Under the pieces are notes generated by a model that worked only from the letters and a program-made list of their open reading frames with translations, was not told the origin of the DNA and made no database searches. A DNA stretch of 64,000 nt from Xanthobacter agilis (GTDB lineage: Bacteria > Pseudomonadota > Alphaproteobacteria > Rhizobiales > Xanthobacteraceae). Location: positions 186,001 through 250,000 of the forward strand of contig NZ_JABWGX010000002.1 of the NCBI RefSeq assembly GCF_021730435.1, in the 5' to 3' direction. Positions 54,589-63,799 of this stretch are shown here, in pieces; within the stretch, counting starts at the first letter, position 1, and each line of letters opens with the position of its first letter. The position numbers and the translations under genes are program-made.

Positions 54589-55692
54589 TCAGTCCTTCAG
54601 CAGCCCCGCCACCATGTCGCCCAGGGCGAGGGCGCTGGTGAGGCCCGGCGATTCGATGCCGAACAGGTTCACCAGCCCCGGCACCCCGTGATCCTTCGCC
54701 CCCTGCACCACGAAATCCGGTGTCACGCCCGCCGGTCCATCGAGCTTGGGGCGGATGCCGGCATAGCCGGGGACGAGGTCGTCGTCCCGCACGTCCGGCC
54801 AATAGCGCCGGATAGAGGCGAGGAATGGCGCCTTCCGCGCCGGATCAACCGCATAGTCACGACTTTCCACCCATTCCACATCCGGCCCAAAGCGCGCCTG
54901 CCCGCCAAGATCCAGGGTCAGATGGGTGCCGAGGCCGCCCGGCACCGGCACTGGATAGATGAGATGGCGAAACGGCACCTTGCGGGTCGAGGTGAAATAA
55001 TTGCCCTTGGCGAACTTCGGCTTGGGCACGAACCGCGCGTCGAGGCCCGTGATCCGCGCCGCCACCACGGTGGCGTCGAGGCCGGCGCTGTTCACCAGCA
55101 GCCGGCATCCCAGGGTGAGCGGATGGTCGCCCCCCGCCGTCACCGTGAAACCCTGCGGCGTGACCTCCGCCCGCGCCAGCGGCGCGCCGAGCGCCACCAT
55201 GCCGCCCGCCGCTTCCAGGTCGTCCTTGAGGGCCAGCATGAAGCCATGGGAATCCACGATGCCGGTGACCGGCGAGAGCAGCGCCGCATGAACCGACAGC
55301 GCCGGCTCCAGCGCCCGCGCCTCGGCCGCATTCAGCAGCCGCAGCTCCTCGACGCCATTGGCCTCGCCGGTCGCCTTCAGATGTTCGAGATAGGCCACCT
55401 CGTCCGGATGGCCCGCCACGATCAGCTTGCCGAGCCGCGCGGCGCCCACCCCGTGGGCCGCGCAATAGGCGTAGAGCGCCCGCCGCCCGGCGACGCACAG
55501 CCGCGCCTTGAGGCTGCCGGGGGCATAATAGATGCCGGCGTGGATCACCTCGGAATTGCGGGCGCTGGTGACGGTGCCGATGGCCTCCTCCGCCTCCAGC
55601 ACGATCACCTCACGGCCGGCATCCGCCAAGGCGCGGGCCACCGCGAGCCCCACCACGCCCGCGCCGACGACGATGCACTCCACCCGATCCAT
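54589..55692 (-). CDS. lhgO: FAD-dependent L-2-hydroxyglutarate oxidase/dehydrogenase-like protein
   Basis: A 367-residue DAO-fold flavoenzyme. The N-terminal dinucleotide motif IVVGAGVVGLAVARAL and ARNSEVIHAGIYYAPGSLKA are characteristic of LhgO, which oxidises L-2-hydroxyglutarate to 2-oxoglutarate with quinone or oxygen. The C-terminus NLFGIESPGLTSALALGDMV also fits. The long frame upstream is trimmed to the ATG at the family start. It lies 95 bases downstream of the ABC operon on the same strand and may be read from it. Specificity within the family is not certain. Confidence 0.82.
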   Translation of the reverse strand: MDRVECIVVGAGVVGLAVARALADAGREVIVLEAEEAIGTVTSARNSEVIHAGIYYAPGSLKARLCVAGRRALYAYCAAHGVGAARLGKLIVAGHPDEVAYLEHLKATGEANGVEELRLLNAAEARALEPALSVHAALLSPVTGIVDSHGFMLALKDDLEAAGGMVALGAPLARAEVTPQGFTVTAGGDHPLTLGCRLLVNSAGLDATVVAARITGLDARFVPKPKFAKGNYFTSTRKVPFRHLIYPVPVPGGLGTHLTLDLGGQARFGPDVEWVESRDYAVDPARKAPFLASIRRYWPDVRDDDLVPGYAGIRPKLDGPAGVTPDFVVQGAKDHGVPGLVNLFGIESPGLTSALALGDMVAGLLKD

Positions 55693-55787
55693 CCTGACAC
55701 CCCTGAAGACGGCCCCCGCGATCGGCCCAGCATACCGGGCGCCACGCGCAATGGGACCACCGGGTGTGCAACCGCGCCCCACGCCGT

Positions 55788-56579
55788 TCAGCCGGAAAGC
55801 CCCACCCCCGCCACATCGCGCGTGAAGCAGACCTTGCGGCCATCCACTTCGCCCACCACCACCGCCCGGCCGTAGAGCTCGGTCAGATTCTCGGCGGTGA
55901 GCGTGTCGGCCACCGGCCCGTGACGCATCAGCGTGCCGTCGCGCAGCATCGCCACGTGGGTGCCCACGGCGAACGCCTGGTCGGGATGGTGGGTGGAGAA
56001 CAGCACCGCCAACCCCTCCGCAGCCAGCTCCGCGAGCAGGATCAAAACCTTGTCCTGATTGGCGAAATCGAGGCTCGCCGTGGGCTCATCCAGCACCAGC
56101 AGGCGCGGCTGCTGGGCCAGGGCGCGGGCGATCAGCACCATCTGCCGCTCGCCGCCGCTGATGGCGGTGAAGGCGCGCGCCGCCAGGAAGCCGGCGCCCA
56201 CCCGCTCCAGCGCCGCGTCGGCCGCCCCCCCGTCCGCCGTCGTGGGCTGGGCGAACAGGCCACGACGGGCGGCCCGCCCCATCAGCACCATCTCGCGTAC
56301 CGTGAAGGCGAAGCTCGACGGGGCACTCTGCGGCACGAAGCCGATCCGGCGCGCCCGCCGCGCCGCGCTCACGCCCGCCAGCGGCTCCCCCTCCAGCGCC
56401 ACCATGCCCCCCAACGCCGGCTTGAGGCCCACCAGCGTCTTGAGCAGGGTCGTCTTGCCGCCGCCATTGGGACCGAGCAGGCACAGCACCTCGCCCGCCT
56501 CCAGAGCAAGGCTCACCCCCTGCCCGACCCGGCGTCCATGATGACCGAAAGCAAGGTCACGCGCGGCGAGCAGGGCCAT
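55788..56579 (-). CDS. ABC transporter ATP-binding protein (FecE/BtuD type)
   Basis: A 263-residue cytoplasmic ATPase energising the importer encoded upstream. The Walker A motif GPNGGGKTT is at 36-44, with the signature ISGGERQ, the Walker B LLVLDEPTAS and the switch histidine in STHHPDQA. It follows the permease by three bases. A C-terminal extension of about 30 residues (VVVGEVDGRKVCFT) resembles those of siderophore/cobalamin ATPases. Confidence 0.92.
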   Translation of the reverse strand: MALLAARDLAFGHHGRRVGQGVSLALEAGEVLCLLGPNGGGKTTLLKTLVGLKPALGGMVALEGEPLAGVSAARRARRIGFVPQSAPSSFAFTVREMVLMGRAARRGLFAQPTTADGGAADAALERVGAGFLAARAFTAISGGERQMVLIARALAQQPRLLVLDEPTASLDFANQDKVLILLAELAAEGLAVLFSTHHPDQAFAVGTHVAMLRDGTLMRHGPVADTLTAENLTELYGRAVVVGEVDGRKVCFTRDVAGVGLSG

Positions 56580-56582
56580 CGC

Positions 56583-57614
56583 TCAGCCCCATCCCTTGCG
56601 CGAGGTGGACAGGAGCCACAGGAACACCGGCGTGCCCACCACTGCGGTCAAAACGCCGAGCGGTATTTCCACCATGCTCACGCCGCGGGCCAGGGTGTCC
56701 ACCGCCAGCAGGAACGCGCCGCCCCCCAGCGCCGCCACCGGCGCCGCGCGGGCAAAGGCCGGCCCCACCAGGAGGCGCGCCAGATGCGGCACCACCAGCC
56801 CCACCCAGCCGATGATGCCGGCCACCGACACGGCGGTGGCGGTGAGCAGGGTGGCCGCCACGATCACGATGAAGCGCACCCGCCCGGCCTCCACCCCCAG
56901 CGCCCGCGCCTCCTCCTCGCCCAAGGTCATGATGTCGATGCGCCAGCGCAGCAGCAGCAAGGGCGTGAGCCCCACCACCAGCGCCGGCGCCAGCAGCACC
57001 AGCTCCTTGCGGCCCGCGCCGGCGAGCGAGCCGAGCAGCCAGAAGGTGATGGCCGGCAACTGGTTGTAAGGGTCCGCCAACACCTTGAGGATGGAAATGC
57101 CGGCCGAAAACAGGGTGCCGATGACGATGCCCGCCAGCACCAGCACCAGCAACGGCTCGTGCCCGCGCACCACATGCGCCACCCCGTACACCGTCGCCAC
57201 CGCCGCGAGCCCGCCGACGAAGGAGGCGGCTTCCACCCCCGCCATCGGCAGGGACAGGAAGATGCCGATGACCGCGCCCAGCGCGGCGCCTGACGAGACA
57301 CCCAGGATATCGGGCGAGACCAAAGGGTTGCGGAACAGGCTCTGATAGGCCGCGCCGGCGGTCGCGAGCGCCGCGCCCACCCCCATGGCGGCCAGGATGC
57401 GCGGGCCGCGGATGTTCTCGATCACCGCCGCCACCACCGGCGGCGGCGCCTCCCCCAAGCCAAGCCGCCACGCCGCCCAGGCCCACAGTTCGCTCACCCC
57501 CACCGGATAGGCGCCCACCGCGAACGCGCCCGCCGCCAGCAGCAGCAGACCGACGGTTCCCGCCACGAGCGGCATCCGGCGGACCAGGGCGAGCCTCCCC
57601 GCGCCCCAGCTCAT
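56583..57614 (-). CDS. FecCD-family ABC transporter permease
   Basis: A 343-residue inner-membrane permease with about ten helices, of the BtuC/FecCD family that imports siderophores, heme, cobalamin or metal oxyanions. NIRGPRILAAMGVGAALATAGAAYQSLFRNPLVSPDILGVSSGAALGA is represented by the conserved RNPLVSPDILGVSSGA; PHLARLLVG near the C-terminus is the coupling region. Its ATG overlaps the stop of the binding-protein gene by four bases (ATGA), showing tight coupling. The longer upstream frame is unsupported. Confidence 0.92.
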   Translation of the reverse strand: MSWGAGRLALVRRMPLVAGTVGLLLLAAGAFAVGAYPVGVSELWAWAAWRLGLGEAPPPVVAAVIENIRGPRILAAMGVGAALATAGAAYQSLFRNPLVSPDILGVSSGAALGAVIGIFLSLPMAGVEAASFVGGLAAVATVYGVAHVVRGHEPLLVLVLAGIVIGTLFSAGISILKVLADPYNQLPAITFWLLGSLAGAGRKELVLLAPALVVGLTPLLLLRWRIDIMTLGEEEARALGVEAGRVRFIVIVAATLLTATAVSVAGIIGWVGLVVPHLARLLVGPAFARAAPVAALGGGAFLLAVDTLARGVSMVEIPLGVLTAVVGTPVFLWLLSTSRKGWG

Positions 57615-58687
57615 GGAAAGGACGCGTCCGTCAGGAGGCTGTCGAGCTGCGCATCGGTGAGGTCGTGGTGATAGAAGAGCCGATAGAAGTCCTTGGCCGC
57701 CGCCCGCACGTTGATCCGCATCACCGCCGGGTGCAGCAGTTGCGCCAGCCAGACCACGCCGATGACCCGGTTGACCGATGGCGGATAATCCACCCAGGGG
57801 AACGGGAGCTGCGGCGCCAGCACCGCCTTGCCCGTCTTCACCGCCCGTAGCTGCCGCCACAGGGGATCGGCCTTCATGCGGGCGAAAAAGCCGGGGTCGA
57901 GCGCAACGATCACGTCCGGATCGAAGGCGAGCAATTGCTCCATGGACACCGTCACGAGGCTGCCGGCCCCCAGCGCCTCGCCCACCACATTGCGCCCGCC
58001 GGCGGCGTCCACCGCCTCCACATTGATGGCGCCCGCCCGCGCGCTCTCCAGGCCGGTGGTGCCGCGCGCGAGATAGACCTTGGGTCGGTCCGCGTCCGGA
58101 ACCGTTTCGAGGCGCTGCGCGACGGTTCTCAGATGGGTCTCGATCCACGCCGCCCGCTCGTCGCCCTCGGCCGCGACACCCAGCGCCCGGCCCAGGGCGC
58201 GATAGGTGGCCGGCAGGGCGACCAGCCGCCCGTCAAGCAGCAGCACCGGAATGCCGGTCGCCTGCTGCACCCGCTCGGCGAGGGACACATAAGTGCCGCT
58301 CGTCATGCCGATATCAACGATCAGGTCGGGCTTCGCCCGCAACACCGCCTCAAGATTGGCATCCCCGCCGCGCCCCGCCACCCAGCCGAGAGCGGGTTTG
58401 TCGGCGCCGGGGCCAAGATAAGCGAGCGCTGGCGCCGAGGGCTTCATAGTCCAGCCCAGGAGGCGCTCCGGCACCAGCGAGAACAGCACCAGCCCGGCCG
58501 GTGGCCCAGCCGGAAACACCCGCTCCACATGGGCCGGCACCACGACCGTGCGGCCGGCGGCATCCCGCACCTCGGCGGCGCGAGCCGCAGAGCCCGGCCA
58601 GCCGAAGCTCGAGCCTCCTGGCCAGCCGCACGCCGCCAGAAGCAGCACCAGCAGGACCGCGCCGACATGCCGAAATCGTGCTGCCAC
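57611..58687 (-). CDS. ABC transporter periplasmic binding lipoprotein (FecB/TroA fold)
   Basis: A 358-residue substrate-binding protein, first gene of the importer operon. A GTG start with a very strong GGGGAGGGGAGC site opens a lipoprotein-type signal with LLLAACG. The class III fold has two lobes joined by one helix, with FPAGPPAGLVLFSLVPERLLGW and later FPWVDYPPSVNRVIGVVWLAQLL. That last segment occurs in binding proteins annotated for iron complexes and in some for molybdate; I cannot decide the ligand. The divergent TonB receptor is its likely outer-membrane partner. Confidence 0.87.
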   Translation of the reverse strand: MAARFRHVGAVLLVLLLAACGWPGGSSFGWPGSAARAAEVRDAAGRTVVVPAHVERVFPAGPPAGLVLFSLVPERLLGWTMKPSAPALAYLGPGADKPALGWVAGRGGDANLEAVLRAKPDLIVDIGMTSGTYVSLAERVQQATGIPVLLLDGRLVALPATYRALGRALGVAAEGDERAAWIETHLRTVAQRLETVPDADRPKVYLARGTTGLESARAGAINVEAVDAAGGRNVVGEALGAGSLVTVSMEQLLAFDPDVIVALDPGFFARMKADPLWRQLRAVKTGKAVLAPQLPFPWVDYPPSVNRVIGVVWLAQLLHPAVMRINVRAAAKDFYRLFYHHDLTDAQLDSLLTDASFP

Positions 58688-59033
58688 GCTCCCCTCCCCC
58701 GCGCGCCCGTCGCCGGTCGCTATATGCCGTGCACAACAAGAAGATGCTCTGGATTCGCGCGCATTCAAAGAGAAAAGTCGTCACCATGACACCGCGACCA
58801 CGACTTCGACAAAATTTTATCGTTATTTTATAATTAGTTATTAATTTCCGACACAATTATTGCCGCAAGGTGATTGCCCTGGAACGGCTTCCGGTTATAT
58901 ACGGTTAAATATAGCGATGTGCCGGACCTGAGTGCCGTGTTCCGCCACCCTTTCGAGGGGGTTCGCCGTCGATTGCCTTCCAGAACCACGGGGCCGCCAT
59001 GCTCGGCCCCGGCCTTTCAGATGCGGGATTTCC
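58688..59033. promoter_or_regulatory. AT-rich divergent control region of the TonB/ABC locus
   Basis: The region is notably AT-rich at 58800-58865 and holds the perfect palindrome AATTA-GTTAT-TAATT (58832-58846) with CGTTATTTTATAA just before it. Such a site could bind Fur, Irr, RirA or ModE-type regulators; no canonical box is exact. It must drive the importer operon leftwards and the receptor rightwards. No cobalamin riboswitch core was found. Confidence 0.45.
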
Positions 59034-61199
59034 ATGCGCAAGATTGCACTTCGCGCGACGGCGTCGTCGTTCGCGCTGATGACGGCCGTCGTCGCCGCAC
59101 AGGCTCAACAGGCCACCACGTCGGATGCCACGGCGCCGGTGGCGGTGGACACCGCGGCCGGCGTGTTCGAGCTGGGACAGATCAATGTGGTGAGCCCGGC
59201 GGCGAGCGAGTATTGGGACTCCTCAGGCGCGGCCATCTCCGAAACCAACATCAGCAATCAGGAGATGTTCACCTTCAACCGCAACCGGCTCGACGATGCC
59301 TTGACGCTGGCGCCGGGCGTCGCGGTCTCATCAGGCGGCGCGCGCAACGAGCCCACGGTCTCCGTTCGCGGGTTTAACCTGTGGCAAGTCCCGGTCTCGA
59401 TCGACGGTGTGCGCGTCTACCTGCCTTACGACAACCGCCTCGACATCAGCCGCTTCGTCACGCCCGACCTGTCGGAAGTGCAGGTGCAGGAAGGCTACGT
59501 CTCCATCCTGAACGGCCCGGGCGGCATGGGCGGCGCCATCAACCTCGTCACCCGCAAGCCCACCCGCGCGGTGGAAGGCGAGGTGCGGGCCGGCGTGGGC
59601 CTCGGCAACACCGGCGCCTATACCGACTTCAACAGCACCTTCGCCCTCGGCTCCAAGCAGGAGGGGTATTATGTTCAGGCCAGCGGCGCCTTCAATGATT
59701 CCGACGGCTTCTTCCTGCCCTCCGGCTTCACGCCGCTCAACCCCTGGGCCGAGGACGGCGGTCGCCGCGACCACTCCGAATCCCAGGACTGGCGCGTCAA
59801 TCTGAAGGTCGGCTTCACCCCCAACGACACCGACGAATACACCCTGAACTACACGGTGCAGCAGGGCGAGAAGGGCACGCCCTACGACATCTGGCACAAT
59901 GTGCGCACGCCGGACGGCTGGAAAGGCTGGGCTGACGCCAACCAGACCCGCAACTGGACTTGGCCGGAGTGGAACTGGCAGACCGCCTATTTCCTCTCCA
60001 AGACCGCCATCGGCACCGACACCTATCTCAACACGCGCTTCTATTACACCTGGTTCGACAACACCCTTGCCGCCTACGACAACACCGCATTCGACACCCA
60101 ATATATTCGCGGATTCAACTCTTTCTACAACGACCAGAGCTTCGGCACCGACCTGGAGCTGGTGCACGAGATCAATTCCCAGGACACCATCAAGGGCGTC
60201 TTCACCTACCGGCGCGACAGCCACGCCTCCCAGGACGAGAACAACCCCGGCTTGGGCACCACGGTTTGGGACCCGACCATCAAGCAGTCGGAAGCCGTGC
60301 TCTCGTTTGGCGTTGAAAACACCGTCCATTTCACGAAGAATTTCGACTTCGTCGCGGGCGTCAGCTACAATTATCGTGATCTTCTGCTCGCCGAGGACTA
60401 TGGCAGTGTCAACGGCAATGGTGATGTGCTCTACAGCCACCCATTGACCACCGACGACACCATCGACTGGCAGTTCGCCGGCATCTATCGCTACAGCGAC
60501 AAGGGGCAGATCAATGCCTCGGTGTCGAGCCGCACGCGCTTTCCCACCTTGTTCGAGCGCTTCAGCTCCCGCTTCGGCTCCGCCATCGCCAACCCCGACC
60601 TCCAGGCCGAGCGCGCCACCAATTACGAGCTGGCTTGGCGCGACACCTTCAACAAGACTCTGGCGCTGGGCGCTTCGATCTTCTTCAACCAGGTCACAAA
60701 CCTCATCCAGAGCGTCGATACCGATGAATGGAGCGTGAGCAACGACACCTGGATCACCCAGAACCAGAATGTCGGGACCTCCAACAACACCGGCTTCATC
60801 CTGAAAGCCGAGTGGCAGACCACGGACACTCTCCTGCTCGGCGGCAACTACACCTACATCCACATCGACCTGAGCTCGCCCATCGAGGGTATCGAGGCTA
60901 CCGGCACGCCCGAGCAATACGCCTTCATCTATGCCAAGTGGAAGGCCTGGGACAACATCACCCTCATTCCCAGCGCCACCTTCTCTTCCTCGCGCTGGAC
61001 CAATCCGTCCGTCGGACCCCTCAATTATGTGCGCACCGACGGCTATGCGCTGGCCAATCTCTCGGCCGAATACCAGTTCAACCCCCAGACCACCTTCTCG
61101 GCGGGGGTACAGAACATCTTCGATACCGAATATGAGACCGAGTGGCTCTATCCGCAGGCAGGGCGCAACTACTTCATCAACGGTCGGGTGGTATTCTGA
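59034..61199 (+). CDS. TonB-dependent outer-membrane receptor
   Basis: A 721-residue receptor. The signal peptide MRKIALRATASSFALMTAVV runs to AAQAQ. An N-terminal plug (about 45-190) contains RLDDALTLAPGVAVSSGGARN, VRGFNLWQVPVSIDGVRVYL and the plug-end LNGPGGMGGAINLVTRKP. A 22-strand barrel follows and ends in aromatic-rich NYFINGRVVF with a terminal Phe for barrel assembly. It captures a scarce ligand and passes it to the periplasm using TonB energy. The divergent FecBCDE-like importer is the expected inner-membrane partner. The ligand may be a siderophore or a metal complex. Upstream in-frame residues are not a signal sequence. Confidence 0.93.
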   Translation: MRKIALRATASSFALMTAVVAAQAQQATTSDATAPVAVDTAAGVFELGQINVVSPAASEYWDSSGAAISETNISNQEMFTFNRNRLDDALTLAPGVAVSSGGARNEPTVSVRGFNLWQVPVSIDGVRVYLPYDNRLDISRFVTPDLSEVQVQEGYVSILNGPGGMGGAINLVTRKPTRAVEGEVRAGVGLGNTGAYTDFNSTFALGSKQEGYYVQASGAFNDSDGFFLPSGFTPLNPWAEDGGRRDHSESQDWRVNLKVGFTPNDTDEYTLNYTVQQGEKGTPYDIWHNVRTPDGWKGWADANQTRNWTWPEWNWQTAYFLSKTAIGTDTYLNTRFYYTWFDNTLAAYDNTAFDTQYIRGFNSFYNDQSFGTDLELVHEINSQDTIKGVFTYRRDSHASQDENNPGLGTTVWDPTIKQSEAVLSFGVENTVHFTKNFDFVAGVSYNYRDLLLAEDYGSVNGNGDVLYSHPLTTDDTIDWQFAGIYRYSDKGQINASVSSRTRFPTLFERFSSRFGSAIANPDLQAERATNYELAWRDTFNKTLALGASIFFNQVTNLIQSVDTDEWSVSNDTWITQNQNVGTSNNTGFILKAEWQTTDTLLLGGNYTYIHIDLSSPIEGIEATGTPEQYAFIYAKWKAWDNITLIPSATFSSSRWTNPSVGPLNYVRTDGYALANLSAEYQFNPQTTFSAGVQNIFDTEYETEWLYPQAGRNYFINGRVVF

Positions 61200-61518
61200 G
61201 CAGCGATGGCATCTCAGCCTTGAAGATAACGGGGCGGATGGAGCGTCTCAAAAATTGCGGTATTTGGTTGTGACCCGCATGGCATTCAGGCGCCCCCTGG
61301 GACAGGTCATATGTGCCGGAGTGAACGGAGAACACGCAGGCGCGCGCAGCCAGGAGGCTGCATGCGCCCGCGTCCTCGACCTTGCGGGCTCTCTTACCAA
61401 AGGCCTGTGAGCTCGACTCACGAGGCTTTGGTCAAACCCGCGCGGCCCCTGAGCGAACCCACTTGGCACCGGTCAAAGACCGAGGCCGATGGTATCAATT
61501 GAGCGGGCCGACGGACGA
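61200..61518. other. gap after the TonB receptor gene
   Basis: 319 bases between convergent genes. I see no gene, no intrinsic terminator with a T-run and no repeat here. Confidence 0.5.
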
Positions 61519-61716
61519 TCAGGGCCGCAAGGCGGATTTCAGCACTTGCAGTTCCGCCAGCGCCCAGTGCTCGCGATCCCGCCCATTCGGGCAACCTTCC
61601 TCGCGCCAGATGGCGCGGGCGCGGCGGCGGATCTGGTCACGCTCGGTCAGCGACAATCCATCGATTCCAGGGACCGAGCGGGCGCTGTTTCCTGCGGTTT
61701 CGGCAGCATTGCTCAT
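61519..61716 (-). CDS. DUF2934 domain protein
   Basis: A 65-residue soluble protein matching DUF2934: the core ERDQIRRRARAIWREEGCP with DREHWALAELQVLK is typical. Such proteins are common in Hyphomicrobiales, often near stress genes; function is unknown. A GGAGG ribosome site fixes the ATG despite a longer open frame. It is divergent from the aldehyde dehydrogenase. Confidence 0.85.
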   Translation of the reverse strand: MSNAAETAGNSARSVPGIDGLSLTERDQIRRRARAIWREEGCPNGRDREHWALAELQVLKSALRP

Positions 61717-61885
61717 GGGATCCTCCATGTGAGGGACCCGCCGTCGCACGCGGCGCCGCGGCCGGGCGAGCCTCCACGGCCTGATAACGACGGTCGCGGA
61801 CGCCGGTTCCCGACTGGATGCGCGGCGCCATTCCCTCGTCGTCGGTCCGGCGCTATGGGAAGGCAAAGGCACAAGGAGACGGTCA

Positions 61886-63418
61886 GTGTCGGCGGCCCAC
61901 CTTCCTCCCCTGAACACGCTTCCGCGCGCAGCGCGCGACCTCCTCGCGCGGCTGGGGGTGCCCGCCACGCGCCTTTACGGCGCGATGGCCGCGCGCACGC
62001 CTCTGACCGGCGAGATCCTGGCCGATGTGTCCGCCGCCGGCCCCAGCCAGATGGAAGACGCACTCGCCCGAGCCGACGCCGCCTTCAAAGTCTGGCGCGC
62101 CGTGCCGGCGCCGCGCCGGGGCGAACTGGTGCGCCTGTTCGGCGAGGAATTGCGCGCCGCCAAAGCCGACCTGGCCCGGCTCGTCACCATCGAGGCCGGC
62201 AAGATCCTGTCGGAAGGCGCGGGCGAAGTTCAGGAGATGATCGACATCTGCGACTTCGCCACCGGCCTGTCGCGCCAGCTCCACGGCCTCACCATCGCCA
62301 CCGAGCGCCCCGACCACCGCATGATGGAAACATGGCATCCCCTGGGTCCGGTGGGGGTCATCTCGGCCTTCAATTTCCCAGTGGCGGTGTGGGCCTGGAA
62401 TGCGGCGCTGGCGCTGGTGTGCGGCAACCCGGTGGTGTGGAAGCCCTCGGAGAAGACCCCGCTCACCGCGCTGGCGGTGGAAGCCGTGTTCGCCCGCGCG
62501 GCAGCCCGCTTCGGCGATGCGCCCGACGGCCTGCTGAGCGTCGTTCCCGGTGGGCGGGAGCTGGGCGAGGCACTGGTGGACGACCCACGCCTGCCCCTCG
62601 TCTCCGCCACCGGCTCCACCGCCATGGGCCGGGCCGTGGCCCCGCGGCTCGCCCAGCGTTTCGCGCGGGGTATCCTGGAACTCGGCGGCAACAACGCCGC
62701 CATTGTCTGCCCCTCCGCCGATCTCGACCTGACGGTGCGGGCGGTGGCGTTCGCCGCCATGGGCACCGCCGGCCAGCGCTGCACCAGCCTGCGCCGCCTG
62801 ATCGTCCATGCGGACATCCAGGCGGAGCTGGTGGCGCGGCTGAAGCGCGCATTCGGCTCGGTGCGGGTGGGCGATCCGCTGGCGGCGGACACCCTGGTCG
62901 GACCACTGATCGACGGCGCCGCCTTCGACACCATGCAGGTGGCGCTGGAGGCCGCGCGCGACGCCGGAGGCGCCATCACCGGCGGCGCCCGGCTCGACGG
63001 CACCGCGCTGCCCGACGCCTTCTATGTGCGCCCGGCCCTGGTGGAGATGCCGGAGCAGACCGACACGGTGGCGGCCGAAACCTTCGCCCCTGTCCTCTAT
63101 GTGCTCAGCTACCGCGACCTCGATGCCGCCATCGCCCTCAACAACGGGGTCAGCCAGGGCCTCTCCTCGTCCATCTTCACCTGCGACCTGCGGGAGGCGG
63201 AGCGCTTCCTATCCGGCTCCGACTGCGGCATCGCCAACGTGAACATCGGGCCGTCCGGCGCCGAAATCGGCGGCGCGTTCGGTGGCGAGAAGGAAACCGG
63301 CGGCGGCCGTGAGGCCGGTTCCGACGCCTGGAAGGCCTATATGCGCCGCGCCACCAACACCATCAACTTCGGCCATGCCCTGCCGCTGGCCCAGGGCGTG
63401 GTTTTCGACATCGACTGA
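61886..63418 (+). CDS. ALDH7-type aldehyde dehydrogenase (aminoadipate-semialdehyde type)
   Basis: A 510-residue NAD(P)-dependent aldehyde dehydrogenase of the ALDH7/antiquitin branch, whose members oxidise L-2-aminoadipate 6-semialdehyde (piperideine-6-carboxylate) in lysine breakdown or betaine aldehyde. The catalytic residues are N163 (FNFP), E265 (ELGGNN) and C299 (GQRCTSLRR). The C-terminal GGAFGGEKETGGGREAGSDAWK is the ALDH7 hallmark. The start is a GTG with AAGGAGAC nearby. Downstream neighbours do not reveal the pathway. Confidence 0.88.
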   Translation: MSAAHLPPLNTLPRAARDLLARLGVPATRLYGAMAARTPLTGEILADVSAAGPSQMEDALARADAAFKVWRAVPAPRRGELVRLFGEELRAAKADLARLVTIEAGKILSEGAGEVQEMIDICDFATGLSRQLHGLTIATERPDHRMMETWHPLGPVGVISAFNFPVAVWAWNAALALVCGNPVVWKPSEKTPLTALAVEAVFARAAARFGDAPDGLLSVVPGGRELGEALVDDPRLPLVSATGSTAMGRAVAPRLAQRFARGILELGGNNAAIVCPSADLDLTVRAVAFAAMGTAGQRCTSLRRLIVHADIQAELVARLKRAFGSVRVGDPLAADTLVGPLIDGAAFDTMQVALEAARDAGGAITGGARLDGTALPDAFYVRPALVEMPEQTDTVAAETFAPVLYVLSYRDLDAAIALNNGVSQGLSSSIFTCDLREAERFLSGSDCGIANVNIGPSGAEIGGAFGGEKETGGGREAGSDAWKAYMRRATNTINFGHALPLAQGVVFDID

Positions 63419-63799
63419 GCGCCGGCGGGCGCGCGGGGAATATACCGACTATTCAGGGGAGAGATTTCCTCTAGCGTAATGTGGCATCGACGGATTGCGC
63501 GAATCGATCATGCGAACCACAGGCTGCGCGCTTGCCGGCCGCGGAGCCTGGAGACGCGGTGTGTCATCGTGTGGTATTTGAAGAGGCGTCGTGATGTCCG
63601 ATGGACATACCGGTTGCACGATGGGGTCGCGCGACGCCATCGCAGCGGCGGAGCAATCGGCACCCGTCTTCCGGGGGCGTCTTCAAGCGCATCCGCCATC
63701 GGATCGCGTAAAGAAAACGTGTCGGCGCAACACGCTGGACCACTTGCCGCCGGGTGTTTGCGCGCGGAAAATGATCCAGCCCCTCCCAGCAGGAAAGGC
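63419..63799. other. gap before the DUF2092 gene
   Basis: 381 bases with no supported coding sequence on either strand and no clear repeat or hairpin. It presumably includes the promoter of the following exported protein. Confidence 0.45.
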
